Assembly: GCF_022458985.1 (NCBI RefSeq)
Contig: NC_061777.1
Coordinates: 18,875,668-18,939,667, forward strand
Length of the DNA stretch: 64,000 nt
Origin: Mugil cephalus
Taxonomy: Eukaryota; Chordata; Actinopteri; Mugiliformes; Mugilidae
Direction of reading: 5' to 3'
In this document: piece after piece, positions 1 through 13,600 of the stretch
Numbering within the stretch: the stretch's first letter is position 1
Layout: each line of letters opens with the position of its first letter
The notes under the pieces: model-generated
Databases searched by the model: none
The model's input: the letters and a program-made list of their open reading frames with translations, nothing else
Told to the model about the DNA's origin: nothing
Translations under genes and position numbers: made by a program

Positions 1-1149
1 GTAGAGATACTCGAAACATGAAGGACTTCCAACATCTTAACAGAGAAGCTACGGTGCCCTTGAGCAAGGCACTTAACTTCCAGATACTTCGGTGTAGAGA
101 TGCTCTCTGGTTTGGGGTCACACTGCCTGAAACTACGCCTGCGTTTTCCCTTGGCAACCCCATTAAAGATGCGTGTTGCTCTGTGTGAATATTAAACAGA
201 TCAGAGCTGGAAAAGCACCAAACCTACAAGAGAACAATTTTAAATGAAATCTCATACACCTTAGGCTCTGCAGTTTAGTGAAATCAACAGGTATTTTAAC
301 TGAAGCCCAATGTAATTAGTGTATAAACTGGATGAATGGATTAAATTAGATTTGCTCACTGCAAATGCATCCAGTCATACTGACAAAAATTAAAGAAATA
401 TATGTACAAACACAATGAATGGTAACCACTTCAATCCCTTCATCTTCTAATGTAATGTAATAAAGTCACCGAGCTGCCACAAATGTCATATCTACACCTT
501 ATTACTGGTAGTGATATGAGCTTAAACCCAGTAACACGACACTGATCTGAAACGCCTGTATTTTCCTGCTCGACGAACAAGATTAAATCACTACTGAATT
601 GAAGTGAACTTATTTTACAGTAAATCCATCAAGCACATTGTCTCCACTTTAATACACCCGCACAGTTTTAATGCAGCACCGATAGTTAAGTCAAGGTAAC
701 ATAATCCATTCAACAGTGCAGAATAACGACGGTGTAATGAGCTCCTGCATTTCTCCTGTGGATAAACATGTAACTCTCACTTTCATAATTACCTTACGGG
801 CGTTATTAACCACCTCCTCCCTCTGCTTGAGTGGGTGGGAGAAGCTCAGGTGCTGTGTTGCGAAGGCTGATGAATCCAGCCTTTGCCGCATGCGGTGCCA
901 GCAGCACTGTAGCTAACCTGAGACATAAAAGTCAGTGGAACATGCTGAACATGTGAACATGCAGTGTGGAGCAGAGGTTTGTGGAAGAAAAGGTCAGCCA
1001 GTGGTTAATAGTGTGGTGAGGAGGGGGCTAAGGACTAGAGGGGACTGCATAATGCCTCCACCTTCAGTGCTGCATTGCACAGGCTGTCTTTGTGTGAAAC
1101 GTGTTTGACCCAAGCATCGCTGTGAAAGCTGGGGCAAACAGAACATAAA

Positions 1150-1170
1150 CAGACAGACAGACAGACAGAC

Positions 1171-1267
<97 letters not shown>
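1150..1267. repeat. Compound AGAC/AGAT microsatellite
   Basis: About six AGAC units run directly into more than twenty AGAT units with almost no interruption. The long pure run implies recent slippage and likely length polymorphism. The minus-strand open frame across it (a Leu-Ser-Ile-Tyr repeat) is only the repeat translated. Confidence 0.98.
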
Positions 1268-1268
<1 letters not shown>

Positions 1269-2135
1269 GAAACTGTCCATATAAAAGAGGGAAACCTGAA
1301 TGAACTTTTAATTTTGTTTCAAATAAAGCAGCTTAACAAAATCCCAAAAAGTCTCAACATGGCCACTCTCACTAGTCGCATCTAATCTACATATATTTAA
1401 TCTGCGCAGACAAGATTAATTTCCCATCTGTCTAAGCGGAGCAGTTCCTGTGACACTAAGACATTGTTTTCAACTTGAAAAAGACCGAACATTCAAAATG
1501 AAATTAATTCAATGCATCAAAGTCAGAGTGAGCGATTCGGGCAAAAACTCAGCACAGCTGGACAATCAGTGTGCAATGACACAAGTAGAAATTTAAAAAT
1601 TGCATTACAACAACTGCTTTAACTACTACTAATGTTCTCTTTTGAATCGTTTCATATAAATACAAAGCCGCAGTGGCAGAAAAAAAGAAGAAGAAGAAAA
1701 GAGAAAAAAAAAGTCCAATTGATTCGTGATTATTAAAAGTTAGAGGTTGGGAAAAAAAAAGAAAAACGTTTTTATGAGAGATAGCGGATTGATACCATGC
1801 ACACACATGCTCATGTTAATTACGGAGCTATCAGGCATTTAGCTTAACTGACCAGATGGGAACACAACCTAGCCAAGCCTATTAACAGGATTGGTTTAGA
1901 AACACATTTAAGCTCTATGTTTAACATGGAGTATCTTATTTGATTAATATGAACTAAAAAGGTTGACTAGCTCTGGAGATAAAAAGCCAACAGGCAGTTA
2001 ATTTATGTCAGCATAAATACTGAATCCAGGGCAAACATCTGTCTCTGTTCAGAAGTAAAGAAGATCAGCCACCAAACCTTTCTTTAATTTCTATACAAAC
2101 AAAAGAAATGCATGATTTTGTGAGTTACAAGCTTC

Positions 2136-2355
2136 TTCTATTCAGTTCAATTCAGTTTTATTTATATAGCGCCAATATCAATACAAATCGTCTCAAGACG
2201 CTTCACAAAAACCAGCCTGCAACCTCCAGAGCAAGCCTGAGGGCGACGGTGGCAAAGAAAAACTCCCTTTTAACAGGAAGAAACCTTGAGCAGAACCCAG
2301 CTCATATGGAGGGACCCATCTGCCGAAGTCCAGCCGGTTTGAAACAGAGAAGATA
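2136..2355 (+). mobile_element. Dispersed teleost interspersed repeat fragment
   Basis: The stretch begins with a TTCAATTCAGTTTTATTTATATAG-like start followed by 'cgcttcacaaaa', and later holds the 'aactccctttTaacaggaa' and 'gggacccatctgccga' blocks that recur in many fish genomes. I recognise the pattern as a common interspersed element but cannot give its exact family. The open frame across it is not a gene. Confidence 0.7.
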
Positions 2356-4135
2356 GAGAGAAAAGAAGAGCAGGAGAAACAGAGTTTGTTTTTCCTGAGC
2401 CGTGCAACTTAAAATCCGTCTGACTCTACTTGATATACCGTATAAGCTGCCTTCAAATGGAATTCATGGTCGCAACATTGCGTACCCAAAATGCTTCGTT
2501 GGTAACAACGGCCATGAGTCAGGTTAACGGTGCTAGGCAATTGTTGTCTATATGCAATGTCTAGAAGCCACCAGGGCTAACAGCTTAGCAAGCTAATAAC
2601 CATGTGACTTAATGTAGGAAATGCAATGGCAAAATGAAAGGATAACCGATAACGCCCCAGATATATTATAAAACTGAGAAGAAAACGAATTAAAATGATT
2701 CAATTGCAATATATTAATTTAACACCCACTTGAACAAAATTAACTCCCATAAAGGCTGTGAATATCGCAAGAGACGCGCGTTCGTTTTGATTCATGAACA
2801 CGGCAAACACAACTCTATCATAAGATCACTTGAGAGGGATATTGATCTTCGTATCTAACTTGAAAGGGGCTATGCATATTTTCTACTACACTACTGTGTT
2901 CCTTTAAAGCTATTCTGGGCTAAAGGCTGGTGATAACAACCTTTGAATAAGCACACATCAATCGGTGGAACCATCACAATGAGTATTGTTTTGACCTCTG
3001 TCTGTTTAGAAGCGTGATATCGATTTATTTAGAGGGGGGATTAACAGCAAGGTCAGACTTATCTTGGTGTACTGTGGGTCACTTGAATATCATATTAGCA
3101 CCACAAAAGGTGATGAAACATACATTAAGTCCCCTGATTGAGACAGGTGCACTGTTGACACAGTTAGCTATTCTGGGTTGGCTCAAGGCCGTCCTGACTT
3201 TTAACAGTGAGACGTTTCCCGGACCATTCAGTGAAACAGGCATCTGTTCAGTCTTGATAAAAGTTGCTTTATTCTTAAACCTCACGTTGCGGCCAGTCGA
3301 TAATCAAGATGAGACGGCGGTTGCATTGATCTGACAGCAACTGAGGCTCCGACATTGTCTCTCAACCACAATCTAGAGCTAAGCTGCGGAAATATGGGAA
3401 GGAAAAACAATGCAACAACAAAACAATAGGCAAAACAAGGATGACTGCTTTTGTGTTTTACTATAAGAGATGGATGTGACAATTCTTCTCTGTCTCTTTT
3501 CAAAGGACCTGGATACTGTCATTGTCTGCTGTTGCTGTGCTGAAGCTGAAGCCGAATATGCCCCTGCGTGCAACAGGAACAGCCTGGATGCTGACTGCTG
3601 CTCACCTAGCACTTTGCCCGGACAAGTGGTTCATCATTACAGTGTTTTCGAAGACGACAGGCTTGAATTTTGGGCGCGAGATACAGCTTTTGCTGCAGAG
3701 AACTTGTAAAGTCCTGTTAGATTATCCACATCCATCAGGCCATCCTATCTGCAACGCATTTCTAACAGCGCTTCGGACCAGCTGTGCAATAACAATCCGT
3801 TTAACATCAGTAACATTTTCAAGATAGACCGCCTGATTTCAGCTCAATAGGTTTTGTCTGCATATATTATGCTTCTCTCTCAGTGCTTCTGCATGCATCT
3901 TGTCATTTTATTTTCCTTGATGCGTTGCCAACGTAATGGCTCATTTGCAAGAGGCTTCATCTTTCAAATTATGTTTTGACAAGACAGACTTAATATGATC
4001 ATTACTCTAATGGCTTTTATGAGAATGCCCCGATGTCCTTTTTTTCCCCTTTGGTGAACTTAAATAGGTGTGCGTGTTTCATTCCACCTTTGCAGGACAG
4101 GACAGTGTTCAGTATCAGCTAAGGTTTTGGAACTG

Positions 4136-7100
4136 ATGGTTCCCGTCCTGGACAATATGACCCCAGCTCCTCCGACACAGAACTGCTCAAACTGCAGCCA
4201 GGTTTTAGTCCCAGAGCTCAACGTGGTCAAAGCTATAGTTTTGGGTCTGGTGCTTGGTGTCTTTATCATGTTTGGAATAGTGGGAAACATCCTGGTAATT
4301 CTGTCAGTGGTCTGCCATCGACACCTGCGAACTGTCACACATTATTTCATAGTTAATCTGGCGGTGGCAGATTTGCTGCTGAGCTCCACCGTGCTACCTT
4401 TCTCTGCCATTTTTGAGATACTGGATCGTTGGGTGTTTGGACGGGTCTTTTGTAATATTTGGGCAGCTGTGGATGTGCTCTGCTGCACGGCCTCCATCAT
4501 GAGCCTGTGTGTGATTTCCGTGGATCGCTACATTGGAGTCAGTTATCCCCTGCGTTACCCCGCTATCATGACAAAACGTAGGGCCCTGTTGGCTGTGATG
4601 CTGCTGTGGGTGCTCTCTATCATCATATCTATTGGACCTTTGTTCGGTTGGAAAGAGCCGGCACCGGAGGACGACACAATCTGCAAGATCACAGAGGAGC
4701 CGGGCTATGCAATCTTCTCTGCTGTGGGCTCCTTCTATCTCCCCCTGGCCATCATACTGGCCATGTACTGTCGGGTTTATGTGGTAGCTCACAGGGAGAG
4801 CCTGGGCCTGAAAGAGGGCCACAAGACAGAGAAGTCAAAGTCAGAGCAAGTGACACTCAGGATACACAGAGGCAACACAACTGTGTCGGAAGATGAGGCT
4901 CTGCGCAACCGCACGCATTTCGCACTGCGACTGCTCAAGTTCTCACGTGAGAAGAAGGCCGCCAAGACTCTGGGCATTGTGGTTGGCTGTTTTGTGTTGT
5001 GCTGGCTGCCATTTTTTCTGGTGCTACCCATTGGTGAGTATGTTCATCATCTTACTCCTTATTGTCCGACTTGCTCGATGTGTGTTCAAAACCGCTGTAC
5101 CATTTGACAAGGCACAGCGACAATTGTAAATCATGTCAACTTGGTGTTGTGTAATTGAATGAGATCAGCCTATGTACCACACGTTTACATGATTCAATGT
5201 TAAAGAAATATTTCATAATATATATAATAAGCTAAATGAGGGAAATAAAACCGCTCTCACTGTCTGTCAGGTAAATATCCGTGCATAGCTTGTCGAGTGT
5301 TAGCATATCTTGACAAAGCTCACAAAGTATTACAGGTTGTGTTTTAAATACTTATGTTATGCCTTGGATTGTTTCTTTGTGTGGTCACAGTAACCTCTTA
5401 GAGTCCTTTAGAAATAAAGGTATGCTGGTTTTGTTGCCTTTACACAGAGTCACAAGTCTGTCTTACAGTCTACTGACCCCAGCATCATCATCTAATTCTT
5501 AGAAAATTAGCATTTCGCCAAACGTCATTATCCCTTTAAAGATCACAGTCAATGACGTGCTTTCTAACTCTTTAATTAATACGATTTCACAAATTATAAA
5601 CAGGCTCATATATTTGATTGCCTACACTTCCAAATGAGTCAGACCACTTTTAGAGAGCTCTTTAGCGTATTTATTAATTGATTTATTCTCCCCCAAGGTT
5701 TCTAAGTGCGGGTGAATATAATAGATGACGTTAATTGAATTGCTCCTTGGTGGGAGCACAATGAAGGTTGCAGCATTCAGACAAGCCTCGTGGCCTATTG
5801 AACAGCGTAGCAAATTCTTTGACTCAGCCAGGTAGACGCTCTATAAATAGTCGCTATAAATCTTTCCGATCGCGGTCATCCTCCAGTGCTTTTTTGTCTG
5901 TAAACAAAAGCAGAGTATTTCAGACCATCATCTATTGCAAATGCGGACCTTTGATGGAGGTGTCAAGCCATTTCGCCGCTCCTGCACCCTCACTCCCTAG
6001 TCTTTGTGACTCACTTCATCACAATGCCAGCGCTTCAATGACAGATAAAGTCATCATGTTGGTGTCAAACCTTATTTGACGTTCCCCTCAAGAGCACCCA
6101 GCTTGATTAAGACAAGCTTGACGGGAAATAATCGCATGACTTGCCAACTCAGTTTGAACTATATGTGCTGTTGTCAATAGTGTGAGAAGGAAACACAACC
6201 AAATAGATATGAGATGTGGCACGGGCCTCACGGTTCTCGCGGGGTATTTATTTATTCTATGCTCTCATGCTTGTAAATATAGCTACCGTTTGGCTGAGAC
6301 TGGGAAATGAAAAGCCTCAACTTACCAGTGCTCTCTTACTAATACTGGCATCGCTGTGCATACCACTGGCACATAAGTCTGTGGGCAATGATAGATTTAG
6401 CTGTGAATCATCGGGCAGCAGTCTAGTTTTGACATTTTGCCTGGTAACCCCCGACTAGCCGATTTGGTTTGTTGGAGTAAACATTTTTGGTAACAGAGAG
6501 TAGTAGTTTACTTAAAAAATGACTTTATTCCTGTATTTGTTTCCGTTTTGATATTTCAGATATACTTCTCAGTGGCTATAAAAGACAGAAAATCTGCCAT
6601 TGATAGTTTAACAAGGACGTGCATATGATGCTCCCTGTTCACCGACCTGAACTCTGGCTCTTTGTCATATCATTGTCATCAACATAACATCATGGCAGAA
6701 GATTTGTTGATCCAGTGGCTGAACTCCAAGTTGGAGTTGATTGCTTATGTCTTTCACTATACATCACCCCAAATCTGATAAATAAGTAATTATGTAGGCA
6801 TTATTATTGGTATATTAGAGTTTTTTTAATTGCCCAAAAAACTATTTAAAAATATTAATGACTCCTCCTGCAATTGGGGGTGTATACGATTTCCATACAA
6901 TTCAATTCTTTGTCCTTTTTTATGTCCCTCCTTTGTCCCTTCTCCATATGTCTCATTCAGCAGATTTACTGCTGGTTTTAAATGTTGGCTCGAGCATTTT
7001 TTGGCGGCGTCTGCTCAGACCACTGGAGCTGACCAATAAGAGCACACTGGGCTTTTTTTTCAAATAGTAGCTGTTTGTATCCACAGCTAGCCTTTTTAAT

Positions 7101-10100
7101 GTGGACTTTCAAGTAATACAAATTATATTTTTTAAATGAACAGTGGAACAAAGGGTGTTGCAATAACAGTCACTCTTAAATTCCCCGTAGCTCCGCTAAG
7201 TTCTTTAGCATCAGGTGCTTCATAACCTGCAGCTTCCTGGATGTGGTTCAATCTCCGTGTTTTTATTTGTTTTATTTGTTATTTATCAGATGTTTAGTCT
7301 TATAAAAAATAGGGGAATCGTCTGGTTGCTAAAGAGAGAGTTACATTAGCAAGGAAGAGTCATGAGACGGAGCCGAAAGAGTATTGAGAATGTGACATTA
7401 ACATACATATTAACATCCATGCACACAAATCCAGATGCATACTAATATGCAATACTCTGTTTGTTTTTAGGACACATAAAACTGCATAAGGTCAGTGTAA
7501 GGCAATGTGGCCCAAAGCTGTAAATAGCAAAGAAGTGAATTTTAATAATGTACTATCTATGCTTCGCCCTCATACATTCTTCCTACTTACCCCGAAAAAA
7601 TACACACTTTTTGGTTGTGCAAATAAGACAATAGTCTTCCAAAATATGTTGTGGTTTAACTAAAGGTAACAACAAAAACTGGAGTTATAGAGGAACTAAT
7701 GCTTCATTGTGCTCAGGCAGCAATACGCTTTTCCAACAGATGCAACGCCTTCCTATTTTTACTCAAAGAATGAATCTATCGGGGGTACCGGCAATAATAG
7801 AATTGCTCTTTTTTTGGCACAGCTGGTGGCAAAATGTATGAGCTGTACAACCAGGCGCAAAATAATTTGCTCTCTAACTCTCAACGCCTCTTCTTTCTTT
7901 CCATCCCTACATCACGATCTCATTTTTCCAAAGCCCACGTTTAACCGTCTGCAACAGCTTGCCCAATAAAGCATTTCACAAGATAGCTTCTTCCCTTCTA
8001 CCCCTGAAAATAGATGATAGATAGACAGATATATTGCTGTCCCACAAGAACTCAGCCATTTAATTATTTTAATGTCTCACTGGCAGCCACTGAATATGTG
8101 ACGTGTCACCCACATTTACGGTGACAAACAGGGCTGCATATAATGTGACTGTTAAGCCGTTACGTTTGCTTCTTCATTAAAGGTCCCGCTCGCATTCTCT
8201 GCCATGAGCGCATCCTCTAATCAGCACAAAGCAGCACAATTTAAAACAGTAATTGTGTTAAAATCCTTCACCTCAATTGCAGCTAAGGAGCTTATATTTA
8301 GGAGATAAAGCCATCAGGAATGAAACGTGTGCAATGATACGACTCTCCTAGCTGTTGCGGATCATATATTTATTTCACATAAAAACAACCTCTGGTGGAA
8401 CGGACACTGGAACAAGTAACCGAGGCTCTGAATATTTGATCTAAATCACACTAACGCTATGGCTCAGGGAAATGTTGGTCAGTCCAGACTGAAATATCAA
8501 TAACTGTTACCAATGACCTTCACAAATTATGAAAGACGAATCCAGGTGACTTAGAGGATTCAGATTTTTCATGTCCCCAGCAAGTCACTGTCTACATTTC
8601 TTCCTCCTCTGAAATAGCTTTGTGTCTACTTGACAGACTCGTACAAACAATTATATACAAATCTATGCACAGTCTGACACATTCATCACTCAGGAGTTGA
8701 ATGCTAATATCAATTGTGTTCCCCTAACTTTTCCTATGGCGCCAGCAAAATGTAAAATAGTGCAGTGAAATTTGCAACATCCTCAAAGGACCATTAAAAA
8801 TCCAAGCGCCATCTCCAGGTCCAGATTTAAGAGCCTAAACTGCAGGTCTTCAACAATATCTTTGACTGATTAGACATTTTTCTTTTTTCTTTTAAGTTTT
8901 CCCCCACAAATTTAAATTTCTTTAAATACACCCCCAGGTGAAATCCTAGAGGCATGCTGCAGTATTACCAAAAGAGAAGCTAACAGACCAGTTGCTCCCA
9001 TCAGCCTACTACTGAGGCCAAAATGTCTTGGTGATTCACTGTCACTACAACACTTAGCTAAGTCTAAAGTTAAAACTTGAATCTGTTAATTATTTTCTTT
9101 ATGTGTCAATTGCACAGCACCCTGCTGTTGCACATGTTTGAATATAGAAATGAACATTTTAGACTTAGCCTTAGAAAGACTTTAATAGCTTAATATTTAA
9201 TGCAAAATGATAATAATAATGTCTATTTAAAAATAGCACTAGCCCGAGTTTAATATAGAAGACGTATAAGGGTCCCTACTTAATCAGTTTGGGGGTTCTT
9301 GGGCTGAAAAACGTTGAAGACCCCTGGCCTAGACTGTAGGCTGCCATGTGTTAAATGCAACTTACTACGCTAACAGAGTAGATTGTGAAGCATCGTAGTT
9401 GGGAGCATGCTAGCATGCTAATATTAGCATAAATTGCATCGCTGTTGTGTCTGATTACAGATCCACAGAACAGCTAGCATGACTGCAAAGCTTATGTGAT
9501 GTTTTTTTTGTCTTTTCTTCCACTGAAATGTATCTCTTCATATCTCATCCCAGGTTCCATTTTTCCTGCATACAGACCTTCAGACACTGTCTTCAAAATC
9601 ACCTTCTGGCTCGGTTACTTCAACAGCTGCATCAACCCCATCATCTACCCATGCTCCAACCAGGAGTTCAAGAAAGCTTTCCAGAGTTTACTGGGAGTTC
9701 ACTGTCTGAGAACAACTCCCAGACCCCACCACCACCATCTGAGTGCAGGTCAGGGTCAAACACAAGGCCACGGCCAGCCCCTCACTCTGGGCCTCGACAG
9801 CAGGGGGGCCCCCTCTCGACTCAGCCCCTCCTCCTCCATGGCCCTGTCCAGAACTCCTTCCTCCAGGGACAGCAGGGAGTGGAAGGTCTTTTCTGGGGGC
9901 CCCACGGGCGAGTCTGGACCAGCAGAAACAAGTACAGCTAAAATGGCTAAACTGTGCAATAAAAGCTTCCAGCAGACCTGCTGCTGCATTCTCAGCGAAG
10001 GGACTCCCCCACATGAGTCAAACTGCGCTCAGCCACCTCCTGTCGGAAACCTTCCCACCATTAAAATCCATCAACTGTCCCTGTCGGAAAAAGGAGAGCC

Positions 10101-10107
10101 TGTATAA
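4136..10107 (+). CDS. adra1a: Alpha-1A adrenergic receptor (GPCR)
   Basis: Coding exons are 4136-5033 and 9554-10107, giving 483 residues; the split glycine codon (G|GT) after TM6 is at the same place as in human ADRA1A. The protein is a Gq-coupled plasma-membrane receptor for adrenaline and noradrenaline. Visible features are three N-glycosylation sequons in the N-tail (Asn7, Asn16, Asn19), Gly50-Asn51 in TM1, Asp79 in TM2, the amine-binding Asp113 and disulphide Cys106 in TM3, DRY at 130-132, the TM5 serines in [14 protein letters not shown] in TM6 and NPIIY in TM7. I chose the Met at 4136 because its N-tail resembles the human one; an in-frame Met at 4070 would lie upstream of a likely splice acceptor, and Met8 is an alternative. 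The C-tail is His-, Ser- and Pro-rich and ends GEPV, compared with GEEV in human. Whether this is the a or b fish paralogue cannot be told. Confidence 0.97.
5034..9553 (+). other. adra1a: adra1a intron 1
   Basis: A 4.5 kb intron between TM6 and TM7, with a GTGAGT donor at 5034 and a CAG acceptor ending at 9553. It is AT-rich. No exon of another gene is apparent. A short AGAT-like stretch lies near 8013-8030, and the 'ctagcatgctaatattagca' type of low-complexity palindromic sequence near 9410-9430 is common in fish spacers. Confidence 0.85.
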
Positions 10108-10601
10108 CCACTGTAATCCTTCGTCCAGTAGATAGAACTCCTCTTTCAAGGTCACAAATGAGGGTATATTTTCTTTTCGCAAAGAAAGAATTAAAAGAAT
10201 GGCAGCTTTAAAATGTAAATTTGAAACATCTCTGCTTTGGTGTCACTCTGGGTACAAGAAAACCTCACCCCTCTCTATTTTACCTCTATTAGAAGACAGT
10301 GTCCGTAAAAAATGTGGAAATGACATCCTGAACCCCTCCTCTAACATGGACCAAACGATTCCAAGATGTTTACATGTTTTATAACAGAAGAGCAGTTGTA
10401 TGTGTACAAGTGTAAATGGGAACATTTAATATATAGCATGATTTTACCAACCATTTCAAAAATGCTGGTGAGTGGTGCACTTGTTGTCTCCAAAATTTGC
10501 CTAATTCTGTTCCTATTGTGGAAACGCTTACTCCTCTGTACACGGTACAAAAAAAAAGAAAAGAAAAAAAAAGGAACATTGCGTACCACTGTGTCACATA
10601 C

Positions 10602-10607
10602 AATAAA
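10602..10607 (+). terminator. adra1a: Candidate adra1a polyadenylation signal AATAAA
   Basis: This canonical hexamer lies about 0.5 kb after the stop codon, downstream of an A-rich tract, which would give a 3' UTR of roughly 500 bases. It is the best candidate that I can see; later ones are possible. Confidence 0.45.
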
Positions 10608-10619
10608 TTTGTATGACAT

Positions 10620-13600
10620 ATTCCTAACAAGGGATTCATTGAGACGTTTTGGGATTTTTGTTATTATTTATTTGTTATGTTTCCTTTTTTGGGTTGATTC
10701 ATTAAATATATAACCCATCAAAACTTGTAGTTAATCTATTCCCACAATTTCTTGTCCCTCCTAGCAGTGCCAGATGGATGTCTTAATATACTTCTGTGGA
10801 ATTTTAACTGACCTTGTGGTTGCTGGCCTCAATCCTGACCGGCCCCCAAGCCTCTTAAAATCCACCAGATTTAGAGGATGTCACGATAAGTCACACACAG
10901 TCTCAGACATTCTTCTCTCGGGCTGTGCTCCTTGTGTTCCTTCTTTGGTCGCCATCCACGCGGGGAACGCTGCAACTCCAGCTTGGCCTTCAGTGTGTGT
11001 GCTGTTTAATAGAGTGTGAGTTCAAGACTGCAAAGTGGCTCTGTTTATGCTGAGGCATCGAAGGGCAAGAGGACCAACCTCTGCCAGTGGTATTGATTTA
11101 TTTCCCCGCTGGCTACTCCCTCTGTAGCACCAAGATGTACTCCCTCTGTGAGTGTGAGGAGGAAGAGATGCAGCGGGCGTCGTTAGTCCCATCTCCTTCT
11201 CCCTCCCCGCCAAGTTCAGCGGCAGAGGTGGAGTTGACAGGTTTCCCGCAGTGTGGAAACCTGACAGTGAAGTGAAAATGCATGTCTGTGCTGTCGTTGA
11301 CTGGCATGTCTGTGAACCTGTAAATCACACCGTCTCTGCCCAGGTGCCATTAGGAGAAGAGCTGCCAGCTCCAGCTCTAAATTGCAGATGGTGCAGATGA
11401 CCTGATTCATCCCTCTATTATCTCTCTTGATAGAAACTGGTGGGATTATGAACAAAATCTCAACCAACAAATGCCTATGTGCAATGCTTTATAAAGATAC
11501 ATATTGACATCCAAATTAATACCATAACCAGACCTTCAGCATCACTACTGAGTCAGATATTGAGTGGAGCAAGAGCACACCTCCCGCGCTTCATCAGAAC
11601 TCCTTGTTTCCATGCAGCTGCTTAATGTCATGCGTTCACGGTGAAATAATAAGTGTAGCCTCTTTTGATGACAAATGACGGCAGACACTGATGCAGTCGA
11701 GGATTAAATTGAATTCTCACAGTCTCTACTGATGTGGACGATACTGTGGTCATGACAGATCAGTTCTGGGAGGGATAGTGGTCTTATTATAGCGGTGTCT
11801 GTGTTCCTCCGGATTGAAAGCTTGGCGAGTGATGACTCATGTTTGCACACTTTCCCAAGAGGCTTTAGCTCAGTTAACTCCTCCTGATGTTTTTTTTTTT
11901 TTTTTTTCCTCTCCAAAGCTCTCATCAGTGTGTTGAAGATGTTGACATTAGAGGATTCCCCCTCTCCGGTTTAATCAGTGCTCTCATCTTGCTAAGTCCT
12001 AATTGGACAACTGTCAAACAGCCGGGGGGCTTCACTCCGACTAATCACAGAACTTTTGTTGATGTGGGGTGTTCAGTGAGACGTAGCCGTTGTCTCGTTC
12101 GGTTCATTTTGACGGAAGCTTCCCCGTGGGTGAAGTGTCTCAGAACATCAGAAAACGGAGCCGAGACCGAGCGCCACGACTCGATGCCTCCACCTAGTGT
12201 CTCGCTGCCTCTCTGCAGGATGAGCAACAAAACAGTTGTGTGTCATTATATGAATTAGACGCGCAAACATTTTAGTTTTAATAAATGATCCAGGCTGATT
12301 GGAAGGACTAAGACATCGGATGTGGAGGATTCACAGTAACAGAAACAATGAAACGTTTGACACAAGTTTCAAAGTTGTCGTCATTCAAAAAGAAAATCTT
12401 ATATTTTGAATACTGTTAATTTTAAATTGTAACTTCTTTATAGTGATCTTGGAATGTGTTATGTCCACGTTGCATTGGACATGAAGTTCAGATTTAGGTT
12501 TGAAAATCAGCTTTCTGTGGTCAGACCAAGAGAGACTTTGTGAGTCTACCGTTAGTTTTGGTTATACAATAGTGAGTCATTTGTGCGCAGGTAGTTTCCT
12601 TCCTCATTGCTCATCAGTGTTTAATGTCTGTTCAATTGTCATGGCAACAATGCATCATATTGTGAAAGGTTTTGTGTGTAAAATTTAATCTCCAAAGAAA
12701 TTAGCAGCTTCAGTAAGCAGATAAATGACAGAACAGGCATAATAGCAAATAGAAAACATTTAAACGATGTTTGTATTTTGTATAAATGTACCGCCACGAC
12801 TTTTAATCATTGGAAAGCAGCTGAATTTACGACCGCGTCCAACTTGTCCACTAGAACATGATCTATTGATGTGAAATAAGGTTTCCAGTCATAAACAAAC
12901 ATCTACTTAGGTTTAAACGATCTCTTATCTGTTTTCCCGTGACAATGAATCAGATATGATTCATGCATAATTAACAGCTGTTTATAAACAAAACAAAACT
13001 TTCTCAGATAGCATCAGGAAACTATGGGATAAAGTTATTTATTAAAATTCTACGTAATTATTCATAAGTGAAGAAAGAAAGTCAAAACCGTAGGTTTCAT
13101 TTTTATTATTTTAATCCACTGAAGTCAACACAGATAAGGTCAAATGCTGACAGGGCCGATGGCCCCTCCCACCCTGCCCCCCTCCCCCCAAAAAAACTCT
13201 GGTATCCTACAAAACATACATGATCAAGATCATCACACTAGGTGGAAGAGGGCAAACAACAGTGCTCAACATCACAACTCGATAACCAAGAAAAGTTCCC
13301 CGAATGTAAATCACTTCACGTTATAGCTCGGCATACAAAACCTACACTTGACAAGGCAATGAGGAAGAGATAATCCAGTGTTTTACAGTGCAGCTGCACA
13401 GACTGACAACCTGTGGTGGTTTGCTGAACACAGTTAATACCTCGAGTGAATCTGTTGTTGACAGCATTGTGCAGATGGAGGCGTGAGGGAAAACGATATA
13501 TCCGGTAATTCATTCACAACACTAACACCGAGAACAGTGGACACATCATCAGCGCACTGTGTGGGATTTCATATACGAACAGAAGCAGTTTTCGTCAGGT

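Larger units (their letters stand above)
1..4135. other. Spacer upstream of adra1a, no gene recognised
   Basis: I see no convincing coding exon here. The stretch holds an AGAC/AGAT microsatellite and one dispersed teleost repeat, listed separately; the rest is AT-rich unique-looking sequence. A pyrimidine tract ending in an AG at 4094-4095 lies about 40 bases before the adra1a start codon, so a non-coding 5' exon of that gene could be spliced in from this side, but I could not identify its donor. Confidence 0.6.

Noticed and set aside
1035-1280. Minus-strand Leu-Ser-Ile-Tyr repeat protein
   Set aside because: Translation of the AGAT microsatellite.
4070-4135. Upstream in-frame Met of adra1a
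   Set aside because: A splice acceptor-like tract ends at 4095 between it and the better Met at 4136, and the added residues have no match in the family.
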